NCBI RefSeq assembly: GCF_014698065.1
Contig: NZ_JACJSI010000020.1
Coordinates: 1-64,000, forward strand
Direction of reading: 5' to 3'
Length of the DNA: 64,000 nt
Origin: Nostoc flagelliforme FACHB-838
GTDB taxonomy: Bacteria > Cyanobacteriota > Cyanobacteriia > Cyanobacteriales > Nostocaceae
Under the pieces are notes generated by a model, which saw only the letters and a list, made by a program, of their open reading frames with translations, made no database searches and was not told the origin of the DNA. How positions within the stretch are numbered: position 1 is the stretch's first letter; each line of letters starts with the position of its first letter. A program made the translations under genes and the position numbers. This document shows positions 45,691 through 55,484 of the stretch, in pieces.

Positions 45691-46557
45691 TTACTCGTCT
45701 TGGGCAAAATATCGATCAAGGAAATTTAGGGCGTGGTTGCGGAGTTCAAAATATTCTTTTGAGTTTCGCATGGCAGCGCGATCGCGTGGATGCTCAAAAG
45801 GAACTTCTAATATCTCTCCTATATTAGCAGCTGGGCCATTGGTCATCAAGACGATGCGATCGGACATATAGATTGCTTCATCTACGTCGTGGGTAATCAT
45901 CATCACTGCTTGACGATTATTTTCCCAAATATCCAATACCTGCCGCTGCAATTTACCCCGAGTTAGCGCATCTAGTGCCCCAAAAGGTTCATCCATCAGT
46001 AACATTTTAGGACGAATTGCTAAAGCTCTGGCAATCCCTACTCGTTGTTTCATACCTCCAGAAATCTCATCAGGATATTTGTCAGCCGCCGCCGTCAAGT
46101 TTACCATTGCCAAGTGTTCATTTACAATGCTAATTTTTTCAGCTCGATTAGCATTTTTTAGCACTTCATCCACAGCTAAACGGATATTTTCTCGCACAGT
46201 TAACCAAGGTAACAGCGAATAATTCTGAAATACCATCATCCGTTCGGCTCCTGGCTTATAAATTTCTTTTCCATCTAGCCTTACTGAGCCGGAAGTTGCT
46301 TTTTCTAAACCAGCTACTATCTTTAGTAGGGTTGATTTTCCACAACCAGAGTGACCAATTACAGAAATATATTCATCTTCACCAATCGTCAGATTAACTC
46401 CATCTAAAACGACAAAATTACTTTTATCTGGTGTCGGATAAGACTTGACTAAATTTTCAATTTCTAAAAATCCAGGGTGGGGCAGAACTCCAGTCTGGGT
46501 ATTAATAGGTAATGAAGTATATTCCATCATCAAATGCTCCCGAAATAATTGAGTCAT
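45691..46557 (-). CDS. ABC transporter ATP-binding protein, NrtD/TauB family
   Basis: The 288-aa ATPase has Walker A GHSGCGKST, Q-loop FQNYSLLPW, signature SGGMKQR, Walker B MLLMDEPFGALD and the H-loop THDVDEA. It belongs to the nitrate/taurine/aliphatic sulfonate class. It is the last gene of the permease, binding protein, ATPase order (24-nt gap to the binding protein). There is a single ATPase and no NrtC-type ATPase/binding fusion, unlike nrtABCD and cmpABCD. Confidence 0.9.
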   Translation of the reverse strand: MTQLFREHLMMEYTSLPINTQTGVLPHPGFLEIENLVKSYPTPDKSNFVVLDGVNLTIGEDEYISVIGHSGCGKSTLLKIVAGLEKATSGSVRLDGKEIYKPGAERMMVFQNYSLLPWLTVRENIRLAVDEVLKNANRAEKISIVNEHLAMVNLTAAADKYPDEISGGMKQRVGIARALAIRPKMLLMDEPFGALDALTRGKLQRQVLDIWENNRQAVMMITHDVDEAIYMSDRIVLMTNGPAANIGEILEVPFEHPRDRAAMRNSKEYFELRNHALNFLDRYFAQDE

Positions 46558-46580
46558 CAGTCAATACTTGAACTTGGGAT

Positions 46581-48023
46581 TTAAGACATGAAAAAGTTAG
46601 TGGGAGCATTAGCCCTGATAGCAAAACTGTTTAGATAGCCCACAGGATCGCTGGGGTCGAAGCCTTTCTTATCTATAAATACTTCTGGTGGTTCGACCTT
46701 GTAATCATCCTTGGGACACTCGATGCCCATTTCAGAGGCTATCTCCCGATATAAATCTGTTCTCCAGCCAAGTTCTGCTAGTTTCTCGGCATTTTTGGGG
46801 AATTCCTTAATTTGTCCCCACCGTGCTGCTTGCGTCATCATCCAGATACTTCTTGATCTCCATAAGAATGTGGAGTGTTCTGCTGGCTGTTTGGGAAGGT
46901 TGTCAGGAATATCGAAGAAAATCGTGGTGTCAGCGGCTTTGATGGTGCGGTCTTTACCGTCAAAGCCGCCATAGTTGTAGTTGCCGAGAATTCCCGGACT
47001 TGTAAATTTCGCAATTGGGGCATCTTTCTTTTTAGGTCTAGCACCTGTAAAGGAACGGTCTGTTATCAGTTCGGCGACTTCTTGGCGGTTTTCTACTTTG
47101 CTGCAATACTGACAGGCTTCAATCATTGCCTTGACTAAGGAACGATAGGTTTTGGGATATTTGTCGATGAAAGATTCCATCACTCCCAAAAGTCGATCTG
47201 GGTGTCCCAACCAGACTTCTTTGCCTTGTGCAAAGCTAAAGCCAATGTTTTCATTACCAGTTATTGCTCGTGTATTCCACGGTTCCGCAACCATGTAAGC
47301 TTGCATTGCACCAATCCGCACATTTGTCACCATTTGGGGTGGTGGAACGATGATGACGCGAAACTCTTTAAGCGGATCAACCCCTGCGGCTGCGGATAAA
47401 TAACGGATAAAGTATTCGTAAATGGCGGAACTTAATACTACTGCCCAGACTTTGCCTTCTGCCGGTTGCTTCTCAAAGTAGTTTCGGAAATCGCGCCCAA
47501 AGGCTTCTAAAGCACCATCGCCATGTTGTTCTTGATATTCATACCACGGACGCAGCCCAAAATCCCACATGGCTTTGTTCATCGTCATGGCGTTACCGTG
47601 GCGGTGGATGGTCATGGCTGCACACAATGGGGCGTGGCGTGCGCCTTCAGCACCAATTCTGGCGTTGGTGACAGCACCAGATACCACGGGTGAAGCATCC
47701 AAGCGACCAAAAATTAAACCGTCGCGGGAGGTGGCCCAACTGGCTTCGCGGTTAAGTGTAACGTTCAAACCATATTTGCGGAAGAAGCCTTTTTTCCAGG
47801 CGATCGCAAATGGCGCACAATCATTAACAGGAACGTAACCAACTGTAATATCAGCTTTTTCTAGGTCGCCGCTTTTAACTACTGGCTGCACAGCTAAAGC
47901 TTCTTCGGTCAATCCTTTAGCCGATCTATCTGCGGAAACGCCACAGGAAGACAGCGCCATTCCCGCTGTTGTTGCTCCTATTCCCTTGATAATATCTCGT
48001 CGAGTCCAGATAATATCACCCAT
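46581..48023 (-). CDS. NrtA/CmpA-like substrate-binding lipoprotein
   Basis: The 480-aa binding protein has a twin-arginine start (TRRDIIKGIGATTAGMALSSC) with a lipobox cysteine, so it is exported and anchored to the membrane. ITVGYVPVNDCAPFAIAWKKGFF and MQAYMVAEPWNTRAI are typical of the NrtA/CmpA/cyanate-binding group. The substrate cannot be fixed. Nitrate, bicarbonate or cyanate are the family precedents, but the gene order and the cyclic-di-AMP riboswitch upstream of the operon differ from nrt, cmp and cyn loci, and no cynS lies nearby. Confidence 0.85.
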   Translation of the reverse strand: MGDIIWTRRDIIKGIGATTAGMALSSCGVSADRSAKGLTEEALAVQPVVKSGDLEKADITVGYVPVNDCAPFAIAWKKGFFRKYGLNVTLNREASWATSRDGLIFGRLDASPVVSGAVTNARIGAEGARHAPLCAAMTIHRHGNAMTMNKAMWDFGLRPWYEYQEQHGDGALEAFGRDFRNYFEKQPAEGKVWAVVLSSAIYEYFIRYLSAAAGVDPLKEFRVIIVPPPQMVTNVRIGAMQAYMVAEPWNTRAITGNENIGFSFAQGKEVWLGHPDRLLGVMESFIDKYPKTYRSLVKAMIEACQYCSKVENRQEVAELITDRSFTGARPKKKDAPIAKFTSPGILGNYNYGGFDGKDRTIKAADTTIFFDIPDNLPKQPAEHSTFLWRSRSIWMMTQAARWGQIKEFPKNAEKLAELGWRTDLYREIASEMGIECPKDDYKVEPPEVFIDKKGFDPSDPVGYLNSFAIRANAPTNFFMS

Positions 48024-48111
48024 TTTTGTCGCTCCATTGGTGATTAATTGCTCACGCCTCAGGCGCAGAGTCTCGTTATATCTTGCTGTTTTGATAGCAG
48101 CCTAATTATTG

Positions 48112-48963
48112 TTAGTTAGAAGTTTTAGGGCGATGGGTGACTAATTCTTCGATTTTGCCCACGGCATAATCTAAAATTAACCCAGTTACACCAATTATCA
48201 ACACAGCTAAAAAGACTGAACTCAGGTTTAAGCGACTCCATTCATCCCAGACAAAAAAGCCGATACCAACACCACCTGTAAGCATTTCCACGGCGACGAT
48301 TACCAGCCAAGCTATGCCTAAACTAATTCGTAGACCTGTAAAAATATACGGCAAACTTGCAGGCCAAATTATCTTTGTAATCCGTCTCCAACGGGGCATT
48401 TCTAGCACTCGTGCCACATCTAAATAATCTTTGGGAACGCTAGAAACCCCTAAAGCGGTATTAATAATTGTCGGCCACAAGGAGGTAATAAAGATGACAA
48501 AAATTGCTGAAGGATCTGCCAAATTGAAAATTGCTAAGGCGATGGGCAGCCAAGCTAGGGGCGATACGGGTTTAAAAATTTGAATGATGGGATTAAGCGC
48601 TAGCATTGCCGGTCTGGACATACCAATTAGAAACCCCAGGGGAATCGCTACTACCGCACCTAACAAAAAGCCTATTAATACCCGACGCAGACTTGCTATT
48701 AACAACCAACCAATTCCTAAGTTGCCTGGGCCTCGCTGGTAGAAGGGATTTAAGATGTAGTCTAAATTAGCAATTAAGGCTTCTGGTGGAGTGGGCATCA
48801 ATTCATGGTTGGCAAGTGCAACAATCCACCACAGCACAATTATTCCCAAGAACCCCAACACAGGTAGAAAAAAGACATCTCTAACGATGACAGGTTTTGT
48901 CTTTTTCCAAGCGGCTTGCCCAGCGATCGCTGCGATCGCTGCTAAATTTAATTGAAATATCAT
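48112..48963 (-). CDS. ABC transporter permease, NrtB/TauC family
   Basis: The 283-aa protein has six membrane helices. The coupling loop EAA-like motif is seen in DYLDVARVLEMPRWRRITKI, and the helix WPASLPYIFTGLRISLGIAW follows. It is the first gene of the transporter operon and is preceded by a long leader with a ydaO-type riboswitch. The binding protein follows 88 nt downstream. Confidence 0.9.
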   Translation of the reverse strand: MIFQLNLAAIAAIAGQAAWKKTKPVIVRDVFFLPVLGFLGIIVLWWIVALANHELMPTPPEALIANLDYILNPFYQRGPGNLGIGWLLIASLRRVLIGFLLGAVVAIPLGFLIGMSRPAMLALNPIIQIFKPVSPLAWLPIALAIFNLADPSAIFVIFITSLWPTIINTALGVSSVPKDYLDVARVLEMPRWRRITKIIWPASLPYIFTGLRISLGIAWLVIVAVEMLTGGVGIGFFVWDEWSRLNLSSVFLAVLIIGVTGLILDYAVGKIEELVTHRPKTSN

Positions 48964-49048
48964 TTACGACCTCAACAGATTTAAGTGCAGGTACAAAAAT
49001 CCGAGCAGTACCAGCCTTGGACACCGATGAGATCGGAACATTATAAAA

Positions 49049-49262
49049 ATAATGCCGTCTCTTCAGTCTCCTCTCAATGCCTACGAAGTTAGCTGACGGG
49101 CTAGGGCTGAGAGATGCCCTTCTGAAGAAAGTTATCAGTTATGAGTTGAGTATTTAGTAAACTAACTTCTTACTCCCAACTCTTCACTTTCTATGAGATA
49201 CGCCCCACAATTTGGTTCCTCCGCTCCAGCGTTATGCACTATGACACGCTGAATTAAGCTGA
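49049..49262 (-). promoter_or_regulatory. ydaO/yuaA-type (cyclic-di-AMP) riboswitch, copy B
   Basis: On the minus strand the blocks GAGCGGAGGAACC (49226-49214) and TTGTGGGGCGTATC (49211-49198), and later CCCGTCAGCTAACTTCGTAG with GCATTGAGAGGAG following (49100-49067), match the same class as copy A. The flanking start (CTTAATTCAG, 49259-49250) also fits. The segment between the halves (about 49195-49118) is longer than in copy A and looks like intergenic repeat DNA (AACTCATAACTGATAAC), sitting in a loop the class allows to vary. The aptamer ends about 85 nt before the permease start codon. The 49263-49683 stretch beyond it holds no gene. Confidence 0.87.
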
Positions 49263-49683
49263 CTTACTCTAATGGATACTAAACTATGCACAATATAACA
49301 TCAATGCTCAGTAAAAGCTATCTATCTTATGATAAATCTTGTTAATTTTAATACCAATCTTAAGTATTGGTATTAGTTTTAGGTAGCTAATTAAACTTCT
49401 GCTTTTACTTGTGTTGTGAGTGAATTCCTTGCATAGACAGCTAAATAATATAGTCTAGCCAAGCATTAAGAATGTTATGTGCTTGATTAATCTTTTTTAA
49501 TAGAAAACGGAATATACGGATAAAATTTTATATAAGGCTACTTAATTAGCAAACACAATAATATGTATAATATATTCCTTTTGGTAGGTGAACTAAGTTG
49601 TTAAGTTTGGTAAAAACCACTGCACTCGCTAAACTAATTGGATATGAAAGTTTCTCATCTATCTCCTAGCTGAATTTAACATA

Positions 49684-50874
49684 ATGGATTTTAGTCAAGT
49701 ACTGGCTGAAAAAACGCACACTATCCTCGATAAATGGATTTTAGCAGTTCGCAAGGATAGACGGATTGAAAGTGCTGATGACCTATCTTATACAGCGGTA
49801 AAGGATCACATCCCTGATGTTTTGAAAGCAATGGTAACGGTGCTTTCAAAAACTCAGGATAATGATATTGAGTCGATAGTTACTGCCAGTTTCCAGCATG
49901 GAGCTATTCGAGCCGAACAAGGCTTTGATCCAGCAGAAATAGCCAGAGAATATCATTTGCTGCGAACAGTAATATTTGATGCTCTACAAGTAGATTTATT
50001 GGGGGGAACACCTGTAGAGATAATTCGTTCCATACGTTTGATTGACGCTATCATAGACGAAGCGATCGCTCGATGCTTCAAGAGTTATGTTGAGGAACGC
50101 TTGCGGGAATTACAGCAGTTACAAGCATCACTAACGCTCCATAATGAGGAACTCACGCGGTTAATTAGTGCTAATCAAGAGTATCTTTCCCAACTAGCTC
50201 ACGAATTAAAACATCCTCTAACTTCTATTATTGGTTATTCGGATCTGTTTTTACGCCAACAAGGACGAAAGGCTGATATAAAAGAAAAATATACTAATTT
50301 AGAACATATTGAGCGGGTACTACGCAATGGTAGACAGTTACTCCATTTAATCAATGATGTATTAGAACTTTCCCGCTATGAGGCAGGACAGATAAAAATC
50401 CAATTAGTGCCTACCGATGTGCGGGAACTAATCGATAATGTCTGTCAAATGTTGGAACCTTTAGCTGTGGGAAAAAATTTACAAATCGTAGTCGATTGCG
50501 ATCGCGCACCCGGAAAGTTAATTACAGATTCTTTTCAATTACAACAAATTATTACAAATCTTATTAGTAATGCAATTCGTTATACAGAGTCGGGGACTAT
50601 TATTACAATATGTCAAGTGTTAGATAACCAGAGATGGGCGATTGCAGTTTCTGACACTGGAGTTGGCATTGCACTCGAAAACCAAGCCCAGATATTTGAA
50701 CCTTACTTTCGCGTGAGTTCTAGCGATCGTCCCTATCTTCCTGATAGTACAGGATTGGGGTTAGCGATCGTCTCGCGTTTAGTAAAACTATTACAAGGCC
50801 AAATTAACCTAGTATCAGAGGTAGGCGTTGGTTCCACCTTCACCGTTATTTTTCCTTTAGAAGTGAAGTTTTAA
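49684..50874 (+). CDS. Sensor histidine kinase with RsbRD-like N-terminal domain
   Basis: The 396-aa cytoplasmic kinase begins with an all-helical domain (residues 1-150, LDKWILAVRKDRR, FQHGAIRAEQGFDPAEIAREY) like the RsbRD/RsbU N-terminal sensor type. A coiled coil follows (150-170), then the H-box QLAHELKHPLTSIIGYSD, N box NLISNAIRY, DTGVGIA and STGLGLAIVSRLV. No membrane helix is present. It is an orphan kinase with no response regulator nearby; the ligand is unknown. A/T-rich DNA with several hexamer-like promoter options precedes it. Confidence 0.9.
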   Translation: MDFSQVLAEKTHTILDKWILAVRKDRRIESADDLSYTAVKDHIPDVLKAMVTVLSKTQDNDIESIVTASFQHGAIRAEQGFDPAEIAREYHLLRTVIFDALQVDLLGGTPVEIIRSIRLIDAIIDEAIARCFKSYVEERLRELQQLQASLTLHNEELTRLISANQEYLSQLAHELKHPLTSIIGYSDLFLRQQGRKADIKEKYTNLEHIERVLRNGRQLLHLINDVLELSRYEAGQIKIQLVPTDVRELIDNVCQMLEPLAVGKNLQIVVDCDRAPGKLITDSFQLQQIITNLISNAIRYTESGTIITICQVLDNQRWAIAVSDTGVGIALENQAQIFEPYFRVSSSDRPYLPDSTGLGLAIVSRLVKLLQGQINLVSEVGVGSTFTVIFPLEVKF

Positions 50875-50950
50875 AAGTATTGGGCGATTGGAAGTCTCAG
50901 CTACACGAGCAAAGTCTACCTTGATGGACTAATACAAAATCAAAGATTTT

Positions 50951-51074
50951 AAACCCACGGATGTGGGTTTTGTATTTCGACTACGCTCAACACAAGTCTG
51001 TATAGCCGCGATTTCCAATCGCCGGGGCTTTACAAATATGCTCTTAGGGATGGTAGATACCATCCCCATTTTTG
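50951..51074. terminator. Two terminator hairpins between convergent genes
   Basis: AAACCCAC/GTGGGTTT (50951-50958 with 50963-50970) ends the kinase gene with a following T-rich tail. GGGATGGTA/TACCATCCC (51047-51055 with 51058-51066), followed by CATTTTT, would also work on the plus strand. pepP ends only 17 nt beyond on the minus strand. Confidence 0.6.
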
Positions 51075-51090
51075 TCAAGAAAAGCAGTCT

Positions 51091-52401
51091 TCAACTTTCT
51101 ATTTCATCTACTGCTTTGGGAACTCCCGCAGTTAACACCTCATGTCCATCAGATGTAACTAAGACATCATCCTCAATACGAATACCAATGCCAACCCATC
51201 GAGGATCGGTCTCTGGTTGGTCTTCTGCTAGTTTGGTATCAGGTACTATATATAGTCCTGGTTCTACTGTCAAAATTTGACCTGGTTGCAAAATTTGCGG
51301 TTTGTCTTCACCATGCTGGTAAACGCCCACATCATGGACATCTAAACCCAACCAATGACTGGTGCGGTGCATATAATATGGCTTATATTTTTCTTCTTCA
51401 ATTAACTTATCAATTTCACCTTTGAGAATGCCAAGTTCGACTAAACCTTCTGTGAGAACACGTACTGCTGTATCGTGAACTAATTTGAAGGGATTACCTG
51501 GTTGAATTTGAGCGATCGCTTGTTTTTGTGCTTCTAAAACAATCTCATACAGTGTCTTTTGTTCTGGCGTAAATTTACCCCCAACAGGAAATGTCCGGGT
51601 AATATCAGAATTGTAATAACCGTAAGCACAACCAGCATCAATTAGCAGTAATTCTCCATCCTGCATTTGACGATTATTTTCAATGTAGTGGAGTACGCAA
51701 GCATTCACACCGGAAGCCACAATCGAAGGATAAGCTGGCCCCATTCCACCCCGCACTCGAAAGATGCGTTCCATCTCCGCCTGTATTTCGTACTCATAAC
51801 GTCCAGGTGCGGCGATTTCTTGGGCATAATTGTGTGCTTCAGTTGCGATCGCAACTGCTTGACGCATCAATTCCAACTCAGCTTCACTTTTGATTAATCT
51901 CATGCTGCTGAGGACAGGGCCAGTATCTTCAATAGCGATTGGCCCTGTACCGCGCTTAGGGTAAGTCCGCAGTAAACTTTGGTAATGTCCTAAAATTTGG
52001 TTATTAAAAGTGCGATCGCGTCCTAAGTGATAGTAAATCCGGCTGGCTTTTTCCAAATACTGCGGCAATTTTTCATCTAACTCGCTAATGGGGTACGCTT
52101 CATCAGCACCATAAATTTCCTTTGCTGCATCTACCCCATTAAGATAACCAGTCCATACTTCCTTTTCACGATCCTTCGGTTGGACAAATAGCACAAACCG
52201 ATGTTCTGCATGATGCGGTGCTAAAACTGCTACTGCCTGTGGTTCATTAAAACCAGTCAAGTAGAAAAAATCACTGTCTTGCCGATAAACATACTCGACA
52301 TCGTTGTGCATCACTGCCATTGGCGCACTGCGAAAAATGGCTGTACCATCACCAATTTTTGCCATTAAATGCTCGCGGCGCTGCCGATATTCTGTTTGCA
52401 T
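51091..52401 (-). CDS. pepP: Xaa-Pro aminopeptidase (aminopeptidase P)
   Basis: PepP removes the N-terminal residue when proline is second; it uses two Mn ions. The 436-aa protein has the N-terminal creatinase-like domain (YRQRREHLMAKIGDGTAI) and the M24 pita-bread domain. The metal ligands can be followed: DAGCAYGYYNSDITRTFPVG (two Asp), HRTSHWLGLDVHDVG (His), TVEPGLYI (Glu) and RIEDDVLVT (Glu). Length and motif order are normal. It is a single gene. Confidence 0.95.
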   Translation of the reverse strand: MQTEYRQRREHLMAKIGDGTAIFRSAPMAVMHNDVEYVYRQDSDFFYLTGFNEPQAVAVLAPHHAEHRFVLFVQPKDREKEVWTGYLNGVDAAKEIYGADEAYPISELDEKLPQYLEKASRIYYHLGRDRTFNNQILGHYQSLLRTYPKRGTGPIAIEDTGPVLSSMRLIKSEAELELMRQAVAIATEAHNYAQEIAAPGRYEYEIQAEMERIFRVRGGMGPAYPSIVASGVNACVLHYIENNRQMQDGELLLIDAGCAYGYYNSDITRTFPVGGKFTPEQKTLYEIVLEAQKQAIAQIQPGNPFKLVHDTAVRVLTEGLVELGILKGEIDKLIEEEKYKPYYMHRTSHWLGLDVHDVGVYQHGEDKPQILQPGQILTVEPGLYIVPDTKLAEDQPETDPRWVGIGIRIEDDVLVTSDGHEVLTAGVPKAVDEIES

Positions 52402-52794
52402 AGTTGATGTATTTATGAAAGTATTGTGTTATTTTACACTTTTGATAACCAGAGGATGCACAGATGGTGCTTCTCGCTAGTTGCTAATCTAAATTATTTT
52501 AGCCAATATTTATTTCTACTCAAGTCATCAGAGCTTGAAAAAAGAGAAAAACATAACCTAGTTTATTTTTAAATCATCACGCACATAAAACATTTTCTAA
52601 TTGTTTAAATGGCACTTGAAATATTTTCATAAATCATTTAAAAGAAATAAAAGTTTGTGTTTAGAAACTGACATTAAGCAAAAAGAAATAGTTATAAAGA
52701 AATATTGAAAACCTACTAAATGTTATTTGGTTACAGAAAGAGGGTGCAAAATAAAGTTAAAAAAGGATAACAAACACAGTCATAAAAAATCACC
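52402..52794. other. A/T-rich intergenic region
   Basis: No gene or clear repeat is visible in these 393 bp. They hold the promoters of two divergent genes. Confidence 0.5.
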
Positions 52795-54012
52795 ATGTTT
52801 GAAAGTAAAAATCCCCAAAAGTCGGCTTTTAATACAAATACATCTGGACAGCCATTAGAACCTTTACAACAACCAAGCAGCTTAGAATTTACTTCTTATA
52901 ATTCATCTCTTGGGGGTAGAAGTTCCTTACAATTGGAACCATCTGCGGTGGCATCAGCAAATCCCAATCCTAATCCTTACTTAACCAGTGCCGCAATTGT
53001 TCCTGACTTCAACGCTGATGGCAAAACAGACAAACTTTGGGTAAATACCCAAACCGGTGAGATTATCGTTCGCCTGATGGATGGGACAAGAGTTGTCGAA
53101 CAGGGTTCTTTAGGTCAATTTGACTTAGCCGCCTATGATTACAAAATTGGCGAATTCAACAATGATGGCAAAACCGACTTCTTATTACGCAATAAGACAA
53201 CCGGTGAGAATAGCATTGTCCTCATGGATGGTACAAGAGTTGCTAATGCGGCTTCTCTAACTAGCGTTGACCCAGCCTGGACTTCTCAGATTGGCGATTT
53301 CAACGGCGATCGCAAAACCGATATCTTCTGGCATAATGCTACAATCGGTGAAAATGCTATTTGGGAGATGGATGGCACTACAGTTGTAACTGCAACTGTT
53401 CTAGACACTACAGACACAGCACTAAATCCTACCATTGTTGATTTCGACGGCAATGGCAAGAGTGACATCTTCTGGCGCAATCAGACAACAGGCGATAACC
53501 TTGCTTGGTTTATGGATGGTACGCAAAAGACTGAATTTGCGCTGCAATCACAAGACGCAGCCTGGACTTATACCGTTGGCGATTTCAACGGCGATTTAAG
53601 CACTGACTTGCTGTGGAGAAACGCTGCAACAGGTGAGAACAAGATTTGGACAATGAGAGGTATCTTAGTCACAGAAGGTGCTTTGGGAACACTTGACTCA
53701 TCGTGGACTTCCAAAATTGGTGATTTCAACGGTGATGGCAAGACCGATATATTCTGGCGCAATGGAACCACAGGTGCCAACACCGCTTGGTTGATGGATG
53801 GTACAACAGTTGCTACTGAAGCTTTCTTACCAACTAATAACGCGGCCTTGACACCATCTCTTGGCGATTTCAACGGTGATGGTAAGACCGATGTCTACTG
53901 GCGCGATCAGACAGCAGGTGCAGACAATATTTGGACTATAAATGAGACGACAGCCGTTGAGACTCCCATTAGCGAAGCAGATAAGCTTGGCCCAGAGTGG
54001 TATACGTTCTAA
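52795..54012 (+). CDS. FG-GAP/VCBS-repeat protein
   Basis: The 405-aa protein has an 80-residue low-complexity start followed by seven repeats of about 49 residues. Each repeat contains a calcium-type loop (DFNADGKTD, EFNNDGKTD, DFNGDRKTD, DFDGNGKSD, DFNGDLSTD, then DFNGDGKTD twice) and a WxxxxTGxNxxWxMDGT segment. The repeats form a beta-propeller-like, calcium-binding domain as in secreted or surface proteins. No classical signal peptide is present; export by a C-terminal type I signal is possible but not proven. The nucleotide repeats are close enough to allow slippage. Confidence 0.85.
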   Translation: MFESKNPQKSAFNTNTSGQPLEPLQQPSSLEFTSYNSSLGGRSSLQLEPSAVASANPNPNPYLTSAAIVPDFNADGKTDKLWVNTQTGEIIVRLMDGTRVVEQGSLGQFDLAAYDYKIGEFNNDGKTDFLLRNKTTGENSIVLMDGTRVANAASLTSVDPAWTSQIGDFNGDRKTDIFWHNATIGENAIWEMDGTTVVTATVLDTTDTALNPTIVDFDGNGKSDIFWRNQTTGDNLAWFMDGTQKTEFALQSQDAAWTYTVGDFNGDLSTDLLWRNAATGENKIWTMRGILVTEGALGTLDSSWTSKIGDFNGDGKTDIFWRNGTTGANTAWLMDGTTVATEAFLPTNNAALTPSLGDFNGDGKTDVYWRDQTAGADNIWTINETTAVETPISEADKLGPEWYTF

Positions 54013-54113
54013 AACCCAATAAGTTCGGTTAAGACAATAGACATCAGGTGAAAAAGAATGTAGAGACGCGTTAGCGCAACAGGACGAAGTGCAATTTCGC
54101 GTCTCTACTCTTG

Positions 54114-54881
54114 TTAAAATTTGTAGCTCAAAACCTGAATTTCTCCATTTTCCGGCAATTTACCAGGATTAATGGAAATGCTGTCTCCGTTGCTACGCTT
54201 GACTGTCATACCTTGCATCAAGTTCAAAAAATCATCCACTGGCGCAATATCGCACTTAGCAGCATCAGCCGCCTGTGTGCGGTAATGGGTTGGAATCACC
54301 AACTTAGGATTTAACACTTGAATAGCCTGCTTTGCTTCCTCAGCATTGTAGGCTTTTGCACTGCCTCCCACTGGAATAAATGCCACATCAGGCCGTCCCA
54401 TCAGGATTTTTTGCTCAATGGAAATGGGTGCGGCAGCTCCTCCTAAGTGTAAAATATTAATTCCGCCTTGCTTCCAACTCCAAGCGGTATTTGAGCCAAA
54501 CTGCTTACCACCTTTGCGATCGTGGTCTATAGCAATTCCTTGGAACTTAATGCCTTTGAACTCGTAAACTCCTGGTTCGTAGATGAGTTTTGCATTTCCT
54601 GGTAATACATCTACAGCACCTTCATCCAGCAGTTGACTGCTAATCAGTACTAAATCTGCTGCAACTTTTGGTGGGCGATACCCAGCAGTACAGCCGACCG
54701 TCCGAAATGGATTTACAAGAATTTTTGCACCGCCACCAGTAAAAAGAAAGCAAGTATGACCCAACCACTGAACTGATAAACCGCTAGATTGTGCGTCAGC
54801 TTGAGATTCGGAACCCAAGGTAGTAAGCAAAGCTGTTACCAACCCCGCCCCAGCATAGCCCATCAACTGTCGTCGTTTCAT
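54114..54881 (-). CDS. Exported MBL-fold hydrolase (UPF0173-like)
   Basis: The 255-aa protein starts with a twin-arginine-like signal (MKRRQLMGYAGAGLVTALLT, AxA-type cleavage near residue 30). It then has the short MBL fold typical of the Zn-dependent hydrolase group: QWLGHTCFLFTGGGAKILVN, LHLGGAAAPIS, FIPVGGSAKAYNAEEAKQA and LVIPTHYRT. The metal site is partial: LISSQLLDEG stands where HxHxDH is expected, with later His residues in LHLGG and PTHY. Its substrate is unknown. It is 3 nt downstream of trpG/pabA and thus in the same operon. Confidence 0.75.
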   Translation of the reverse strand: MKRRQLMGYAGAGLVTALLTTLGSESQADAQSSGLSVQWLGHTCFLFTGGGAKILVNPFRTVGCTAGYRPPKVAADLVLISSQLLDEGAVDVLPGNAKLIYEPGVYEFKGIKFQGIAIDHDRKGGKQFGSNTAWSWKQGGINILHLGGAAAPISIEQKILMGRPDVAFIPVGGSAKAYNAEEAKQAIQVLNPKLVIPTHYRTQAADAAKCDIAPVDDFLNLMQGMTVKRSNGDSISINPGKLPENGEIQVLSYKF

Positions 54882-54884
54882 TAA

Positions 54885-55484
54885 TTACGCTCTCGACTTT
54901 AACTGTTCCAGAAAATTTTGCAATAACTGTTTTCCTGAAGATGTCAGGACACTCTCTGGGTGAAACTGGACGCCCTGAATGTGAGGATAGTTCCGGTGTC
55001 GCACTCCCATAATAGTGTTATCTTCAACCCAAGCGGTGATTTCTAACACATCTGGGCAAGTCTCACGTTCGATTACCAAACTATGATACCTGGTGGCGGT
55101 TAAAGGATTTTCTAATCCCCGAAAAACCCCCACCCCAGTGTGAGACACTTGAGAGGTTTTGCCATGCATCAACTCTGGAGCAGGAATTATTTTACCACCG
55201 AACACTTGACCAATGCTTTGATGTCCCAAACAAACACCCAAAATTGGTAACTCTTGTCCTAGCTGTTCAATCAATTCTAAAGAAATGCCAGCATCTTCTG
55301 GGCGACCAGGCCCAGGAGAAATAACTACGGCTTCCGGCTTTAATGCCCGAATCTCATCTATGGATATCTTATCGTTACGAAAAACTTTAATATCATCTGC
55401 CACTGGGAATTCTGCTGCTAATTCTCCCAGATACTGCACTAAATTATATGTAAAACTGTCGTAATTGTCGATAACTATAATCAA
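54885..55484 (-). CDS. trpG: Anthranilate/aminodeoxychorismate synthase glutaminase
   Basis: The 199-aa class I glutamine amidotransferase supplies ammonia to TrpE (tryptophan) or PabB (folate); in many bacteria one protein does both. The start [20 protein letters not shown] is diagnostic. [11 protein letters not shown] forms the oxyanion loop, the nucleophile is Cys85 in GVCLGHQ, and the His/Glu pair is in QGVQFHPES. Located upstream of the exported MBL protein and downstream of dgkA and ybeY on the same strand. The 55485-55781 gap contains a GCGTAGGC-type repeat (55744-55776). Confidence 0.93.
   Translation of the reverse strand: MIIVIDNYDSFTYNLVQYLGELAAEFPVADDIKVFRNDKISIDEIRALKPEAVVISPGPGRPEDAGISLELIEQLGQELPILGVCLGHQSIGQVFGGKIIPAPELMHGKTSQVSHTGVGVFRGLENPLTATRYHSLVIERETCPDVLEITAWVEDNTIMGVRHRNYPHIQGVQFHPESVLTSSGKQLLQNFLEQLKSRA

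Noticed and set aside
45691-48963. Naming the transporter nrt, cmp or cyn
   Set aside because: The binding protein fits all three groups, gene order and regulation differ from each, and no partner enzyme (cynS, nir, narB) is in the window.
49105-49125. Possible TPP riboswitch (GGCTGAGAGATGCCC on the plus strand)
   Set aside because: Only one short block agrees. The whole region fits the ydaO class on the other strand much better.
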